DNA of 64,000 nucleotides from Cladopsammia gracilis (GCA_022457155.1 JAJGOT010000017.1:2817501-2881500), one strand, 5' to 3'. Shown: positions 11,338-63,786, counted from the first letter of the stretch. Notes: generated by a model not told the origin, from the sequence alone. Made by a program: numbers and translations.

Positions 11338-11720
11338 ATGGCGGTCATCTTGGCAGCCATTTTGGATGACATCACGCACCCCCAGAAACGTCATAAGCCA
11401 TAATATTTACCTCATCTTGTAGAGCTAATCACAGGCTATCTATTAGATATAAAATATTTTCGAAATATCGTAACACCACAAATCTGATGGGGGAATGCAT
11501 CCAACCTCCCACCCACGCATACCACGGTGGTGGTATAAGTTTGCGTGTTTGTCCGAGGGTTAATGCTGACTGTACATGTACAGTTTAGTTTTCCGTAATT
11601 GCACCCGTCCTATGATTTCTTAATACAATCCTGTTAAGCCTGGTTCAAACCAGTGACCTAACGATATAAGAACATGCACATAACGACATAAACAATATAT
11701 CAGATATTTTCCTGATGTCG
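11338..11720 (+). repeat. Dispersed repeat, uninterrupted copy
   Basis: This matches 2134-2407 plus 4150-4260 and therefore shows the pre-insertion state of the site used by the PLE at 2408. It begins tggcggtcatcttggcag and includes the tgactgtacatgtacag palindrome. It abuts the truncated 5' end of the second PLE. Confidence 0.7.
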
Positions 11721-12120
11721 TTATGTAGCCTGCGAGCAAGCTCTCGGGCTCGGGTTCGGGGTTTGGGGGAGCGGAGGGCGAGAGTTTGCAACGATGTCTC
11801 AGAAATTTGATTGCCGCCCCAAATACTTCCCGTGGCTCCCCGCTGTTCGAGCTGTCAGAATTTGGCCAATCAGCCGCAAACCGGAACCGAGCGTTAATGT
11901 AAAGAAACATGAAAAATAAAAAATGTTGGTGACGCAACACACGTTTTGACAGCCAGACTGTCCGCTTCTAAGAACTCTCATTTTTCTTTGTAGTATCGCT
12001 GGACAAAATTAAGATTAAGTTTTTCCAAACTCTCTGCTTTCACTAGTCTGAAGGTGTTTCTCTTTTCGTGGCAAACAATCTGGTAACATTTGCCTATATA
12101 GTATTTTCACTCGTCACCAG
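11721..12120. other. No gene recognised
   Basis: GC-richer stretch starting tagcctgcgagcaagctctc that has the look of an interspersed repeat. No second copy in the window and no coding signal. Confidence 0.35.
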
Positions 12121-12600
12121 GCTCCCAATTTGACCCTAAAGGTCAAAAAGGTCTTTTTTTGAAAGGAAAATGAAAATGACGCGCATTTCTAATTTACTTT
12201 TCTGAAATCCACACTCGGATTCCAGTACTATGGTTGACCTTGAAGTGAGTAATTTCGTATAAAGGCTTGTATGTTGTTCGACCGCGCGGTCATCGCTTTA
12301 AGCGTTCCATCCTGTTCTAACTCATTTTAACAGGCGCAATGTCAACATCCACACTCGGTTTTGGAAAAACTGGAATCTAGTAAACATTTTGGTGGGAAAT
12401 TTGCTTTGGTTCGAGTGAAAAAACCTCGGTCATTTATTGCACTTTTCAGCCGCACGATACTTCGACTGAGTGCATTATGGCTTCCTTTGGTCGGCATCGT
12501 GCTAAAATTCGCTTGCTCGTCTGCCAGTGCATGGAGTGTAATCCCGTGGGAATTTTGTGAAGCAAGCAAGCCACTGGTCTAAATGTCTTAATGGGACCCT
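12121..12600 (+). repeat. Copy of the DNA repeat also found at 16503-17383
   Basis: Shared blocks with 16960-17300 in opposite orientation include the gaccgcgcggtcatcgcttt palindromic region, ccacactcggttttggaaaa, and the tttctgaaatccacactcgg segment. No convincing protein. Confidence 0.55.
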
Positions 12601-13377
12601 AAATAAAACAAAAATGCTTGGTGGCACTTTTGCAACTTGCACCGAGGGTCTTAATAGGGGTCTTTAAAAATGATGTATAGTCCCCAGCATGGAAACGAGG
12701 CTAAAGCAGTTAATTGGTTATATCTCTGAACCATGTGAATGAAACTACACCAAAATCACTAAGATTATGTTTTCCGATGTTTTGGACACTTATTAGGTTC
12801 TCACGTTTTAAGGGGTAGTCACGTGACTGAGTTGCCATGGTAACGAAGCTGAGTTTTAGGTTCGGTTTATTCATTTTATATTGCATAATTAAACTCCGTA
12901 TAAACATACCGATACGAAATAATCGCTGCATGGCTTATTATTCTTGGTTCTCACGTGGTAAGGGAGAGCTGAGACACGTGACTGAGTTGCCATGGAAACT
13001 AGGCTTTAGAAGATATAGGTTTTTTATTTAATCTGCCAAAATATTGCTGACACGACCTTATCACTTTACTAACGTACTGAACTGGTCATTTTGATACGTT
13101 CAACAAAAGGAGCCTGCTGTTGCAAAATAACCTGAAAAGCTTATCCTTCTTAAAGTAAACTTCTTATTAAGAGTCCAAACACTGTTTCCTTATTGTCCAG
13201 TTTGACGTTCAATGCTGAAAATATATTTCTATCAACGAAAAGTTATCTTTGACTTATCTTTTCTCTTTATAGTTACTGCAATACAGTTACTCTCAAATGA
13301 CTGAATCAAAAGCATTTTAGAATCTCATTAAGACAGCAAGTGACACTACTCAAACATAATTAATCTAGATCAGATTA
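12601..13377. other. No gene; contains two copies of a cacgtgactgagttgccatgg block
   Basis: Two related segments (about 12795-12860 and 12945-13000) share tcacgtgactgagttgccat. The first contains a perfect RFX-type X-box. No open frame with family motifs. Confidence 0.4.
12831..12844. promoter_or_regulatory. Perfect RFX X-box palindrome
   Basis: GTTGCCATGGTAAC is a full match to the RFX X-box consensus. A related site with one mismatch (GTTGCCATGGAAAC) lies about 155 bp to the right. It sits in repeat-like DNA with no recognised promoter. Confidence 0.4.
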
Positions 13378-13800
13378 TCAGTCACTAAATGGCCCTTGAT
13401 CCAGGGGAAATACTACTGAGCTAACTATCGCTGTCATCACTGTCATACACATCATCCTTGTCTCCTTCAAATTCATCGTTTGCATAATGGCTGTTCTCGC
13501 AAAGTTCCCCACTATCGGAGCAGTTGCACAAGTCAGTGCAGTTGAGATTTGCTTTACGACATTGGCATCTGTTCGTCGAACATCGCTCATTTGCACAGCC
13601 ACACTTCACCAACTGAATAACAGCTTCGGGTGCTGGTGGTAAAGTCGTCATCACAGGACACCATCTGTCGTCCTCCAACTTCCAGCCAAAGTTCTCGGGC
13701 GATGGTAGCTGGAGATCAGGTACTATGTCGTTATTCCAGACCATTGCTTAATAGTTGGCTCTCATGATGGCTTGCTGTAGGGCAGCTTGTGTTGGTGGAA
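13378..13800 (-). pseudogene. Cys-rich CXC-type protein C-terminus (transposon-associated type)
   Basis: Minus-strand frame with LPSPENFGWKLEDDRW, then PVMTTLPPAPEAVIQLVKCG, followed by a run of cysteines (CGCANERCSTNRCQCRKANL, CTDLCNC) resembling a tesmin/TSO1-like CXC zinc-binding repeat, and an acidic tail. The same protein continues upstream of the apparent start (LPPTQAALQQAIMRANY) but is cut by an in-frame TAA just before AMVWNN. This type is multicopy and transposon-associated in cnidarians as far as I recall. It is a broken fragment and the parent element is not present. Confidence 0.6.
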
Positions 13801-14251
13801 GGCGTTTTTCCCTTCAGTTCTTACCTTCTTTAAGATAAGGAATTTCTCCAATTTCGAAGAGGATGACAACTTTTCCTTTCCATTATAGACATTTAAGATG
13901 TTGAAGAATCCTCTTTAATTTCCCTACTTTCTATAATTTCAACAATTTCATCAAATTCTCCAAGCGAGCGAAGCGAGTTAGTGACTTTTCAATATGTTAT
14001 AGAATTTCAAGATGATGAAAAAAATGATGAGTTTCAAACCAGAATTTTTTTTTACAAACATGTAATGTTACATGCAATTTTACACAGTCGTGAAAAAGTT
14101 CGTGTAATCATGTGATTGGTTAAATGTTATCACATGACTATAGACTGTAACCATGGTTTCATAATATTTTGACACCTCCATAAATAAGTGATTTTAGTTG
14201 ATATACAAAAAAATTAAGGCTTAAAGAAAATTAAATTTAGCAATAAAAGCA

Positions 14252-14431
14252 ATGGAAAGAAATTCTAGATCACGAAAAGAAAAAGGAATATTAAGATATT
14301 ATGAAGAATGTGAAAATATTTATGATCATTATGGTGAAATAATTCAAATGACGGAAGATAAAGGAAGAGATTATAATCATTTATATTATTCTTTTTATTT
14401 AACTGATGATGAATTGAGAATAATTTATTAA
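14252..14431 (+). CDS. Small frame in the Polinton-like block, unrecognised
   Basis: ATG-initiated frame of 59 codons (MERNSRSRKEKGILRYYEEC at the N-terminus), basic then acidic, ending DDELRIIY. Its stop almost overlaps the next ATG at 14432 (taatg), the tight spacing usual in viral gene blocks. No family recognised. Confidence 0.4.
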   Translation: MERNSRSRKEKGILRYYEECENIYDHYGEIIQMTEDKGRDYNHLYYSFYLTDDELRIIY

Positions 14432-14798
14432 TGAAGGATGATTTGAAGAGATGGATAATAAAAATATATGGAAAATCAATTACAAATGACTTAATAAAAG
14501 AAGCTGATGAAAATAGAAAATTTGTTTATCTTGATGGTAATAATAAATAATAATAATGTGCATTTGTATAGCGCAAATTCTATATACATATTCAAATGCG
14601 CTTCACAATTAATCAGACCCACCCCACCCATGAACAAGTACTGACACTGAGGGTGGTCACAGCCAGGGTTTGTTACGTCCTCAGTGGTTCTTTTACGTCC
14701 CCATGGGAGACGGGACCGCCATTTCTACGTGGTCATCCGAGCCACGTGAAGGTCTAACCATTTGCCGATGTCATAGCAAAGGCAGCACCTTCATCCTG

Positions 14799-14829
<31 letters not shown>

Positions 14830-15090
14830 CCGGGGTTCGAACCCGAGACCTCCCGCTCTGCAGACCGGTGCTCTATCAACTGAGCTAACCAGGAGGCGGT
14901 ATGGTGAAGGAAATGAAACAGGTAAAGATTCATGTTTACTTGAATTTGGTGAATTTTATAGGATTGTTAATTGTGTTAAACATTACTTAGATGATAATAA
15001 AACTGTTGAACCTTTATCAATACAAGTAAAATGTCAAAGAGAAATAATCAAGAGTGTTAAACCATTAGATACTAAAATGAAACTATTTTG
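14432..15090 (+). pseudogene. Polinton-block frame split by a SINE
   Basis: The frame MKDDLKRWIIKIYGKSITND runs to a stop at about 14550, exactly where the SINE tail begins. The protein resumes right after the SINE at about 14901 (GEGNETGKDSCLLEFGEF) and ends LDTKMKLF near 15090. The two parts read as one former gene of unknown function. Confidence 0.45.
14540..14899 (-). mobile_element. tRNA-derived SINE (Cys-type head)
   Basis: On the minus strand a tRNA-like head (14823-14897) has the A-box region TTAGCTCAGTTGATAGAGC, an anticodon loop CTGCAGA (anticodon GCA) and a perfect B box GGTTCGAACCC. A body of about 280 bp follows, ending in (ATT)n. The 5' body (aagaccctgagtgttggtcc on the plus strand) is shared with the SINE at 25282-25680. 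It is inserted inside a Polinton-block gene. Confidence 0.75.
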
Positions 15091-15507
15091 AACCAGAATA
15101 TTATAATAGCATGACAAAAACTATTTTGTTATTAACACATTAATTTCAGGGTTTTTTCTCTCTTGAAATATAATTTTAAAAAGGATAAAATATTGTAATT
15201 AAAGGATGATTTATACAGGTATATACAGTGAATTTATTAAAAACACTATATATTTCTGAAGATAATATATTTAGAAAGATTTAAAAATTAGTTATTAGAT
15301 TTAATGGTAACATATGCGACATTGAAGAAATTATTGCTAATAGGAATTTATTATTAAGTTTGTAGTGAAGAAACTATAGATGAAGAAGATTAAGCTTTAT
15401 TATCAGCCAATTTTAGGCCTTTTTTTATCTCAGTTGAAACAATAATTTCGTCTTTATCCAAAAAAAAATGAGATTTACAAAAAATAATACTTCCTATATA
15501 ATAAAAG

Positions 15508-15975
15508 ATGCAGTTGACAAAACTCGAAAACATTTGTAAAGCAAATCCAATTTCCCACGAACCAAAAGACTATCACGTCAAGAATTCTAAAATGAAATAT
15601 CAAAGGATGAAAATTGAAACAAATTATCCTAATAATAAAAAAGGTATATTAGTGATTGAATCACTATTTTTCTTTTTAGTTTTGGTATTTCTGAGAGAAA
15701 GAATCAAGAGTCCGATTAATTAGTTGGATATTCCCTTCCACTTTGTTTATGGTCAAAAGAAGAACCAACACAGAAGAATTTTATCAAACTTTACTAACTC
15801 TTTCAGATCTTTGTTAGGGCCGGTTCAAACGTCGAACTTCACATGTGCCGAATCTAATGCAAATGAGCAAAATCTATTGTTCTTGCTTATTTGCATTAGA
15901 TTCGGCACATGTGAAGTTCGAAGTTTGAACCGGGCTTAAATTATAATCATCTTGAAGAAACATTTGGCATTGAAA
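15508..15975 (+). pseudogene. Polinton/adintovirus-type late gene, broken by a MITE
   Basis: Begins MQLTKLENICKANPISHEPK and continues through NNKKGILVIESLFFF. A frameshift near 15670 leads to SFGISERKNQESD and GYSLPLCLW. At 15817 a 119-bp MITE splits it, and the end (NHLEETFGIENA) follows the MITE. The GYSLPLCLW-type motif is familiar to me from a conserved adintovirus/Polinton frame whose role I cannot name. Frameshift, stop and insertion make it a relic. Confidence 0.45.
15817..15935. mobile_element. Palindromic Harbinger-like MITE
   Basis: 119 bp, almost entirely one inverted repeat (gggccggttcaaacgtcgaa at the left, mirrored at the right), flanked by TTA at 15814-15816 and 15936-15938. 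A TTA/TAA 3-bp duplication is the PIF/Harbinger signature. A close relative lies at 55496-55615. Confidence 0.75.
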
Positions 15976-15984
15976 ATGCTTAAT

Positions 15985-16502
15985 CATTAAATTCACCATT
16001 ATTATTAATACTTGATAAGTAATAAAAATCTACCAAATCACTCAAAGGAATCCACGAATTAAATTTATCAGGATAACCACTCCATTTAACTAAAACTATT
16101 TTTTTTCTTGTTATCTCGTTTTAATACTTTCGTTTTTAACTAAATGTTTCTTGTTTTTTTTTTTTTTTTGTAACTCTTGCTCATAAAAAGATCCTTTTAC
16201 CTGTTCTCCCATCGAATCAACAATTTTATGCGTAACCGGTTTTGTATTCAACCACAAATATTTCCTCTGTCCAGTTTGGAGTATATCCTTTATCAAATAC
16301 TTGTCTTTTATACATTGATATACGAACTCTATCTCCAATCTGAAATTTTACCTTTCCAGGTTTTAAGTAAATCAAATTTCCATACAAATTAGCATAAACT
16401 TTTCATTCTTTTTTTTTTTTTACTCGCTTCAACTGGAGTTAATTTTATACTAGAATGTCTTGTATTATTATAATTATCAACTAATTTATCACATACCAAA
16501 AT
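15985..16502 (-). pseudogene. Polinton-type integrase, C-terminal part
   Basis: Minus-strand reading gives KLVDNYNNTRHSSIKLTPVE, then a frameshifted chromo/SH3-like tail with VTHKIVDSMGEQVKGSFYEQ. This arrangement (integrase core end, then KxFYEQELQK) matches Polinton integrases. It is separated from the catalytic core at 17384 by a DNA transposon. Homopolymer frameshifts are present at about 16150 and 16415. Confidence 0.65.
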
Positions 16503-17383
16503 ATTGACACCTCAGACGAGACATTTGCTCCGGGCGTGCGCGCAATTGTTTTGTTTTGGATTTCTATTGTTTTGGCTTTTGTTATAGTATTAAGAACGGT
16601 ATGCATAGCTAATGATTGTCTGGGAATAAACGGAAATATTCCCGATATCAATACTATCTTACTTGTTTATTTAACCTTGAAGCGCGGGGGTTTCCTTAAT
16701 TGATAGCCGTGATTTCCGCTTTCTTTCTGATTTCCCTCGTTCTCACCTCAAGGCCATGCACTGACAGACGGGCAAGCGAACGTAAACACGATGTTGACCA
16801 AAGGAAGCCATAATACACTCAGTCGACAAGACAAGATGACAAGACAAGATGATTTATTCAACTCAGCTCAGTTTTACATGACATAATTTTATAGGTAAAA
16901 TTTACATAGGCAACTAAACACAAGTACAGCTAAGGAATAAAAAATAGAGTGAATTGGGATCATCCAGTTTTTTCGCTCGAACCAAAGCAGATTTCCCACC
17001 AGAATATTTACTAGACTCCAGTCTTTCCAAAACCGAGTGTGGATGTTAACATTGCCCCTACCTATTAAAAAGAGTTAGAACGCTTAAAGCGATGACCGCG
17101 CGGTCGGACTCCATACAAGCCTTTATACGAAGTTGCTCACTAATTCAAAGTCAAAATGACGGGACTTTTTTTTAAGTTATTAAAATATTTCAACGTTTCC
17201 AGATAGAATAAGAACCAAATTACTGGAATCCGAGCGTGGATTTCAGAAAAGTAACTTATAAATGGGCGAAATGATGATTTTCCCTTTAAAAAATGGCGTT
17301 TTCGCAGTGATTTTAAAAGTCAAATTGGGGTCTGGGGACAAGTTAAACAAATTAGGGGCAAATGTCACCCGATTTTTTGCCAT
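16503..17383. mobile_element. Non-autonomous DNA transposon inserted in the integrase gene
   Basis: The integrase reading breaks at YWDK on one side and resumes at CDKLVDNYNN on the other, which defines the insertion. Ends share GACATTTGCYCC as an inverted repeat (left about 16522, right about 17365). The interior is related to 12121-12600. It includes a short aagacaagatg duplication (16830-16850). Confidence 0.6.
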
Positions 17384-17900
17384 GGTTTATCCCAGTAAAC
17401 AGTATTGTTATTTACACTGAACATCTTCCACATTCTATTTTTCATTGTTTTATTCCATCTCTCAACAACACTTGATTTTTCTTCATTCTCAGTGTGATAT
17501 AATCTGATTCCATTTTTTCCAGGAAAATCCTTAAAATGTTTACTGATAAACTCAGAACCTTTATCTGTCCAAAGCATTTTTGGTGAACGTTTACTTGTCT
17601 TAAATATATCATCAAATGCTTTACTCACTTTCAGTTGTTTTATACTTTAGAGGTTCAATCCAGCCATACTTGCTAAAAACATCAGTTACCAATAGTAAAT
17701 ATTTTATCCCTTTATTCCATTCACTAAACCTTTGCATTTCAACTAAATCAGCAGCCCAGATTTATCAAGTGAATTTGATATTACAGTCCGTTTCGGAAAC
17801 TTTCTTGTGATTGGTTTATGTAATTCTTCGGCTAATTGTTGAGCCCAATCATTACTTAAGGCCGTTTTACGTTTTTTGACTTAGGTAAACCCAAACCAAG
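17384..17900 (-). pseudogene. Polinton-type integrase, catalytic core
   Basis: Retroviral-type integrases join element ends to host DNA using a D-D-35-E triad. Visible are MLWTDKGSEFISKHFKDF, carrying the second catalytic Asp in the WTDKGSEF motif, and ENEEKSSVVERWNKTMKNRM, carrying the Glu. Upstream sequence to about 17900 is recognisable but interrupted by stops. The first Asp region could not be read cleanly. Confidence 0.7.
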
Positions 17901-17939
17901 TTTCTGTTTAGTATTTATAATAAATCTCGCTGTTTGCCC

Positions 17940-18490
17940 TCACTTCGACATTTCACCATATAGAATCACATCTAAAGATTTAACCATTTCACTATCACAT
18001 TGACCTATATTTTTACCCATATCATAACATATATCATGATAAGCAGAAATTTCATCTACTTTATTATATGCTTTAACTTCCCATTCTAATACTTCACCTG
18101 TTTCAGGATCATAACTTAATTGATCATTAAGTGGATTATAAGGTCCCATGTATTTGTTATTTCCTGGAGTCCAACCACTTTTTGGTTTTGGTAATTTTGC
18201 AATTATTTTATGAATATCAATCGCTCCACCATCTAAATCCTTTCTATCTGGTTTATATTTTTTTTATTTGGTCTTATTTTTGTTGACAATTCATCAAATG
18301 CTTGACTACCTACATTTTGTATCATTGGAGTTCATTTTTCTAATCCATAATTAGTTGCTTTTTTGAAATTTTTTTTATTTCTCATTGCTTCAGAAGCACC
18401 ATATCGACTCATTTCAACTTCTTTTTTAGCTAACCAAGGAATAGCACGAGTTACACCTGTTAATGCTACAACCTCAGAAAACAATGTTGG
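17940..18490 (-). pseudogene. Minor-capsid-like protein with phospholipase A2 motif
   Basis: The open part (17940-18149) reads MGPYNPLNDQLSYDPETGE, then KVDEISAYHDICYDMGKN, with HDICYD matching the HDxxYD active site of secreted and viral phospholipase A2 domains. Such domains occur in minor capsid proteins of parvoviruses and adintoviruses, where they help particles leave endosomes. The upstream part (SEVVALTGVTRAIPW, VGSQAFDELSTKIRP) is readable to about 18490 but has stops and frameshifts. Confidence 0.6.
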
Positions 18491-18589
18491 AACACACATA
18501 AAAATGTATCACCCCCACCCCTTCACAAAGTTGAAAACCGTTGGTGTTTTGAGTTCTGGTTGAAAATCGCCGGATTTTACAACTTTGGA

Positions 18590-18990
18590 CAGGGGAACGG
18601 GCTACTGGATTATAAATTGTCAAGTGTTCCAACGATTAATGGCTGAGATTGTAGTTCACCAATTGTACTACCAATGCCCGCACCATGTACGGGCTGAGTT
18701 AGTTTCCCTGTTTCTTAAAAATCGATTTTTTTATACCACAAGATGCACATTTACAGAAAAACATTAACCTACCATTTTTTGCTGTTTTATATCCACTCGG
18801 CTCAACGCATTCAGTAATTTTTTTTCTTTAACACAAAAACTTATCATTTTATTATTAGCTTATATAAAATTATTGTTCGTATTATTTTTTATCATAAGAA
18901 ACACAAGTATACCAAAACATTATTTTTTATTATATATCTACCTGGATCAATACAATCAGTAATCTTTTTTTCTTTTTATATATAATATAA
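18590..18990 (-). pseudogene. Small Cys-rich repeat fragment of the Polinton-like block
   Basis: Two related minus-strand segments start ITECVEPSGYKTAKNGR (about 18825) and ITDCIDPGRY (about 18965). The first continues with FFCKCASCGIKKSIF, a CxCxxC pattern. They look like duplicates of one small zinc-binding viral frame. Function unknown. Confidence 0.35.
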
Positions 18991-19120
18991 ATAAAAATAA
19001 AGATGAATAAGGAAGAGAAAATTTTATATAAAAAAAAATCTTTAAAATGAATAAAAAGGATAAACGATATTGAGAATGATTATTCTTTAATAGATAAATA
19101 TAGAACAAATCATATAATAC

Positions 19121-19689
19121 GACCGTTTTGGCCGCGCTTAAAATGGAGACACTTTCCGGTCGCCAAATTCGAACTTTCCGGCTCGAAAGATATGGGATGA
19201 AAAGAGCTCTAATAACTAAAATTCGCACATTCGGATCGAGGGAGTCCCAATTTATCATTTTGGGAAGAAAATTGTTCACTTAATGTACACTTTAACAAAT
19301 CCTTTGAGAAAAACTATGTCCTCCAAACACGCCAAAAAATCACCCCGAAATTCACAAAATACCCTCTAACATAGTCTCGTGAGATGAGCTAAGAGTTTTT
19401 GGATTGCTTGAAACGTGATAGGCTCGATTTCCGCCGCTTTCTCGCGTCCGGACTCTGAGCCTCCCCGAGAAGAACGGCTGGACGTGTGGGCCCCCGATCG
19501 TGTCTGTGACGTAAATTCAAAAATTAATTTATGCATCGATACTGGTCACCGGATATGTCAAACACACGTGATGTAGCGCCAGACCTTGTCAATATGTCAA
19601 TATGTATATAAGTGTGACATACAGTGAGCTTCATCAATGAGTCACAATCTCTCTTCATAGATTTCAATCAACAACATCTCCCTTCATCG
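19121..19689. other. No gene recognised
   Basis: Composition returns to the window average after the AT-rich block. No motif-bearing frame. Confidence 0.4.
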
Positions 19690-20083
19690 ATCAGAACACA
19701 AAAATGACTCCGGTGATCCAAAGACGATCTCGCAGTCTCCCCTTTCAACGGCTTTTTTTGCCTTTTCGCCTCCTCGTCCTCGTCCTTCGTCAATAAACTC
19801 GGCAGCAATGCCTATTGACTTTAGGAATTTTACTTGATCTTCCATTAGTGAAGTCAGGGGTGAAATAACAACAGCAACTCGTCTCTTTCACAATATCGAA
19901 AATCATCGGTGCGAATTGGAAAATAAGGGACTTTCCTGATCCCGTAGGGTGAATAACGAACAAATCTTCACCGTCAACCAGCTTTTCCAGCGCTTTCCAT
20001 TGTAAAACTTCGATATTTTCAAGTTTAATTCTCACTACAACACGATCGCACGCCAAATCAAACAACTCCTTCGCATCTGCCAT
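19690..20083 (-). pseudogene. RecQ-like helicase N-terminal fragment
   Basis: RecQ helicases unwind DNA using ATP. The frame opens MADAKELFDLACDRVVVRIK and shows motif I HPTGSGKSLIFQ (Walker A). One frameshift near 19880 is followed by VVISPLTSLMEDQVKFLKS (motif Ia region) and CEIVFGSPESF, then a stop near 19693. There is no DEAH box or C-terminal lobe, so only about one third of the helicase core remains. It is intronless over this stretch, which fits a mobile-element-borne or retrocopied origin or a lone first exon. Confidence 0.65.
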
Positions 20084-21265
20084 TTTGAAATTATGCTCTT
20101 GAAAAATAATTTATTCGCCTGCTCGATTACGTGGCGTGATTACGTGGCGTGATTACGTGGCGTAAAAATGGCATTTAGGTGTTCCCCACCTTTAACCCCT
20201 AAACGAGACCAATTTATTTGATCCGTAAAAAATACCATTCTAAAAAAATACAAACAAACAAAAGTTGTAGGGTCTTATATGTACTGACTTTAACGGCAAT
20301 AAAGACATCGTTGTTGTTTCTGTATAGCACTGTTCCATCAGACATAGTTCGCTGATAACTCAGCAAAAGACCGGCAAATTTCGCTATATTTTTCATTCGC
20401 ATATAATAGTACATATAAAACAGACGATTTCTTAGCGTAGAAAATCAGCAAAAAAAGTTGGGAGACCCAACAATTGATCCGCCGGCTCCAGGGCGCTTTG
20501 AGGCTCTTGTTTACGAAACGAAATGTTGGAAAACTCACTAGGAGAGGGCTGTACTGTGTACACCGTGTAAAGCAACTAGAAATCGATAAACAAAACTTTA
20601 TTAGACATATATAAACTTAAATACAGTTGCCCTGCAAATTAGCAAAAACTCTATTCGAGGCAGGGAAAAGTAAAGTAATTTAAAATAATAAAGGTTAGAC
20701 AATATAACAATACAGAAGCTGATCTGTAGAGTTACAGATTAGTCAGTACAAGTTTTTCGACTGTATTTTTGTCCGAAATGAAACGACATACATGATGTAC
20801 ACTTTTTTATATATATATAAGAACCTTTTTTTCATAAGAATGTAGAGGATGAAATTGGCCAGAATTTTAAAAACGTGCCAAGAACATACCCAGGCTGAGA
20901 TGTCGTTTAGGCCGTCTGTATCTACCATGTTAACAATGAGCTAAAAACAGTATACTAGTCTTTTTTCCATTTAATAATAGCAAGCATGTGTAATAATTGG
21001 CAATTATAAGTATGACTACAATTTAAAAAAAAAGATACAAGAATGTTTTATAAATCTGACACGTCCCTTCATTGCAGAGTGAGAACGTTTAATGTTTTTT
21101 TTTTGTTTTTGTTTTTGTTTTGTTTTCTCTTAAAAGATGATTCATGTGCGAGTTGATCTCCAAGTCTGACGATCTTTCTAGGGAAAGCGCGTTAATCGCC
21201 AAATGTTGTCGTATTCCTCTTCAACCTGTCACAGCGGTGTACCCTTCTTACAATGCCGAAGAAGG
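20084..21265. other. No gene recognised; short tandem gattacgtggcgt and GTTTTT runs
   Basis: Contains about three copies of gattacgtggcgt near 20125-20165 and a GT/T-rich run at 21093-21130. No coding motif on either strand. Confidence 0.4.
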
Positions 21266-21271
21266 TTTATT
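21266..21271 (-). terminator. Candidate polyadenylation signal AATAAA
   Basis: AATAAA on the minus strand, 15 nt beyond the stop codon of the large gene. Unusually close to the stop, so a more distal signal may be the one used. Confidence 0.35.
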
Positions 21272-21285
21272 TTCAAGTATAGGTG

Positions 21286-62524
<41,239 letters not shown>

Positions 62525-62649
62525 CTGTACAAGTTTCGACAACGTTACTTCTTTTGTGTTTCTAGGACGGTAAAAAAAAAAAAAATAAATAAAAGACAAC
62601 AACATCGAACACTATATTTCATGGCGCATCCTGTCTTCGCATTCACCGT

Positions 62650-62794
62650 ACAACAGCTCAAGCAAAAGATGCAACCTCTGCCTAAAGGAAAAATTTCTAA
62701 TCATTTGCCGACCGAAACTTTCTACACTTAACAAACGTAATGAACTCGTGTTTTCTTGCCGCCATAGAAACAAAGCCCTTCTACGCAACAGCTG
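62650..62794 (+). pseudogene. PLE-type C-terminal tail fragment
   Basis: Plus-strand reading SKRCNLCLKEKFLIICRPKL, then LNKRNELVFSCRHRNKALLR and a stop. The CNLC-x-EK...LNKRNEL...CRH pattern is one I associate with the C-terminus of GIY-YIG-bearing PLEs. It is followed within 100 bp by a (TA)n tract. Confidence 0.5.
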
Positions 62795-62889
62795 AACTGT
62801 TAAACTTCGCGCCGCATAGATTTGTTATTGTTATTATGTAAATTATTTTGTATATATGAAGCGATGGTAAAGAATATTCTTATTAAATC

Positions 62890-62891
<2 letters not shown>

Positions 62892-62971
<80 letters not shown>
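62892..62971. repeat. (TA)n microsatellite
   Basis: About 40 TA units directly preceding the third PLE fragment. Confidence 0.97.
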
Positions 62972-62975
<4 letters not shown>

Positions 62976-63605
62976 CCCTTGTTATCACCTATAATCCAGC
63001 TCTTCGCTCTATATCATCCATTATTCACAAGCACCTTAACATCTTGTCTTCATCTCCCCGCTGTACTAACGTTTTCAAAGCTCCACCCATTGTTGCTTTC
63101 CGACGAATTAACAATCTTAGTAATTTATTAGTAAGCTCCAAACTACGTAATCCTTCACAAAATAGCCAACCTTGTGGTTCTTTTCAATGTGACAGCAACT
63201 GTTTGACATGCAACTACATAACGGACGGACTTACCAATTATACATTTCATTCTACCGGTGAAACAAGACGTATTAATCATCACATCGACTGCAACTCAAA
63301 AAACGTCATTTACATGGTACAATGCAATCGTTGTCACAAACAATACATAGGAGAAACCAAACGACGACTTAAAGACCGCTTCAACGAACATCGAAGACCA
63401 GTTGACAAACAAACTAACATCTCTAAACCTACTGCAGTCTCAGAACATTTCCTTTCTAACGACCATACCGCTTCTGATATGCAACTTATCCCTCTTGAAC
63501 TCGTTAAAACTAATCGTGACGGTGTACGTAAAGCAAGAGAAGCATATCTTATTGAGAGAGGTCAGACCCTTGAACCTTTAGGTTTAAATAGAAGAGATGA
63601 AACAT
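62972..63605 (+). pseudogene. Third PLE fragment: linker and GIY-YIG endonuclease, intact frame
   Basis: Open from the end of the TA tract to 63605. VPLVITYNPALRSISSIIHK, then the Cys-rich FQCDSNCLTCNY, and the nuclease core VIYMVQCNRCHKQYIGETKR with RFNEHRRPVD (GIY-YIG region, catalytic Arg in the ETKRRLKDR segment), ending LIERGQTLEPLGLNRRDET. The reverse transcriptase is missing. Close relative of 10060-11190 but with an unbroken frame, so it is younger or better preserved. Confidence 0.85.
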
Positions 63606-63781
63606 GACATCTTTTCTCAGTTTCCATTACTTATATTTACTGTAGTATTGTGTTGCATGTTTTTCTTACCTCTATATTGCTTAGTTATTTACGGCTATTT
63701 ACATTTACTTTCGAAATATTGGATTTTTTACAAATATAGTCGTTTCCGTACCGTTTATCAGCCTTGCTTTTTTATCAAATC

Positions 63782-63786
<5 letters not shown>

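Larger units (their letters stand above)
14160..19120. mobile_element. Degraded Polinton/adintovirus-like insertion
   Basis: An AT-rich block with viral-style compact frames on both strands. Recognisable parts are a Polinton-type integrase (minus, in two pieces), a minor-capsid-like protein with a phospholipase A2 motif (minus), a small Cys-rich repeat region (minus) and at least three plus-strand frames. All are interrupted by stops or by nested elements: a SINE at 14540-14899, a MITE at 15817-15935 and a DNA transposon at 16503-17383. Terminal inverted repeats were not found and no DNA polymerase B or major capsid gene is visible, so this is a partial, old copy. Confidence 0.7.

Noticed and set aside
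14823..14897. tRNA-Cys gene
   Set aside because: The tRNA-like head is fused to a SINE body and tail, and stem pairing is imperfect; treated as SINE.
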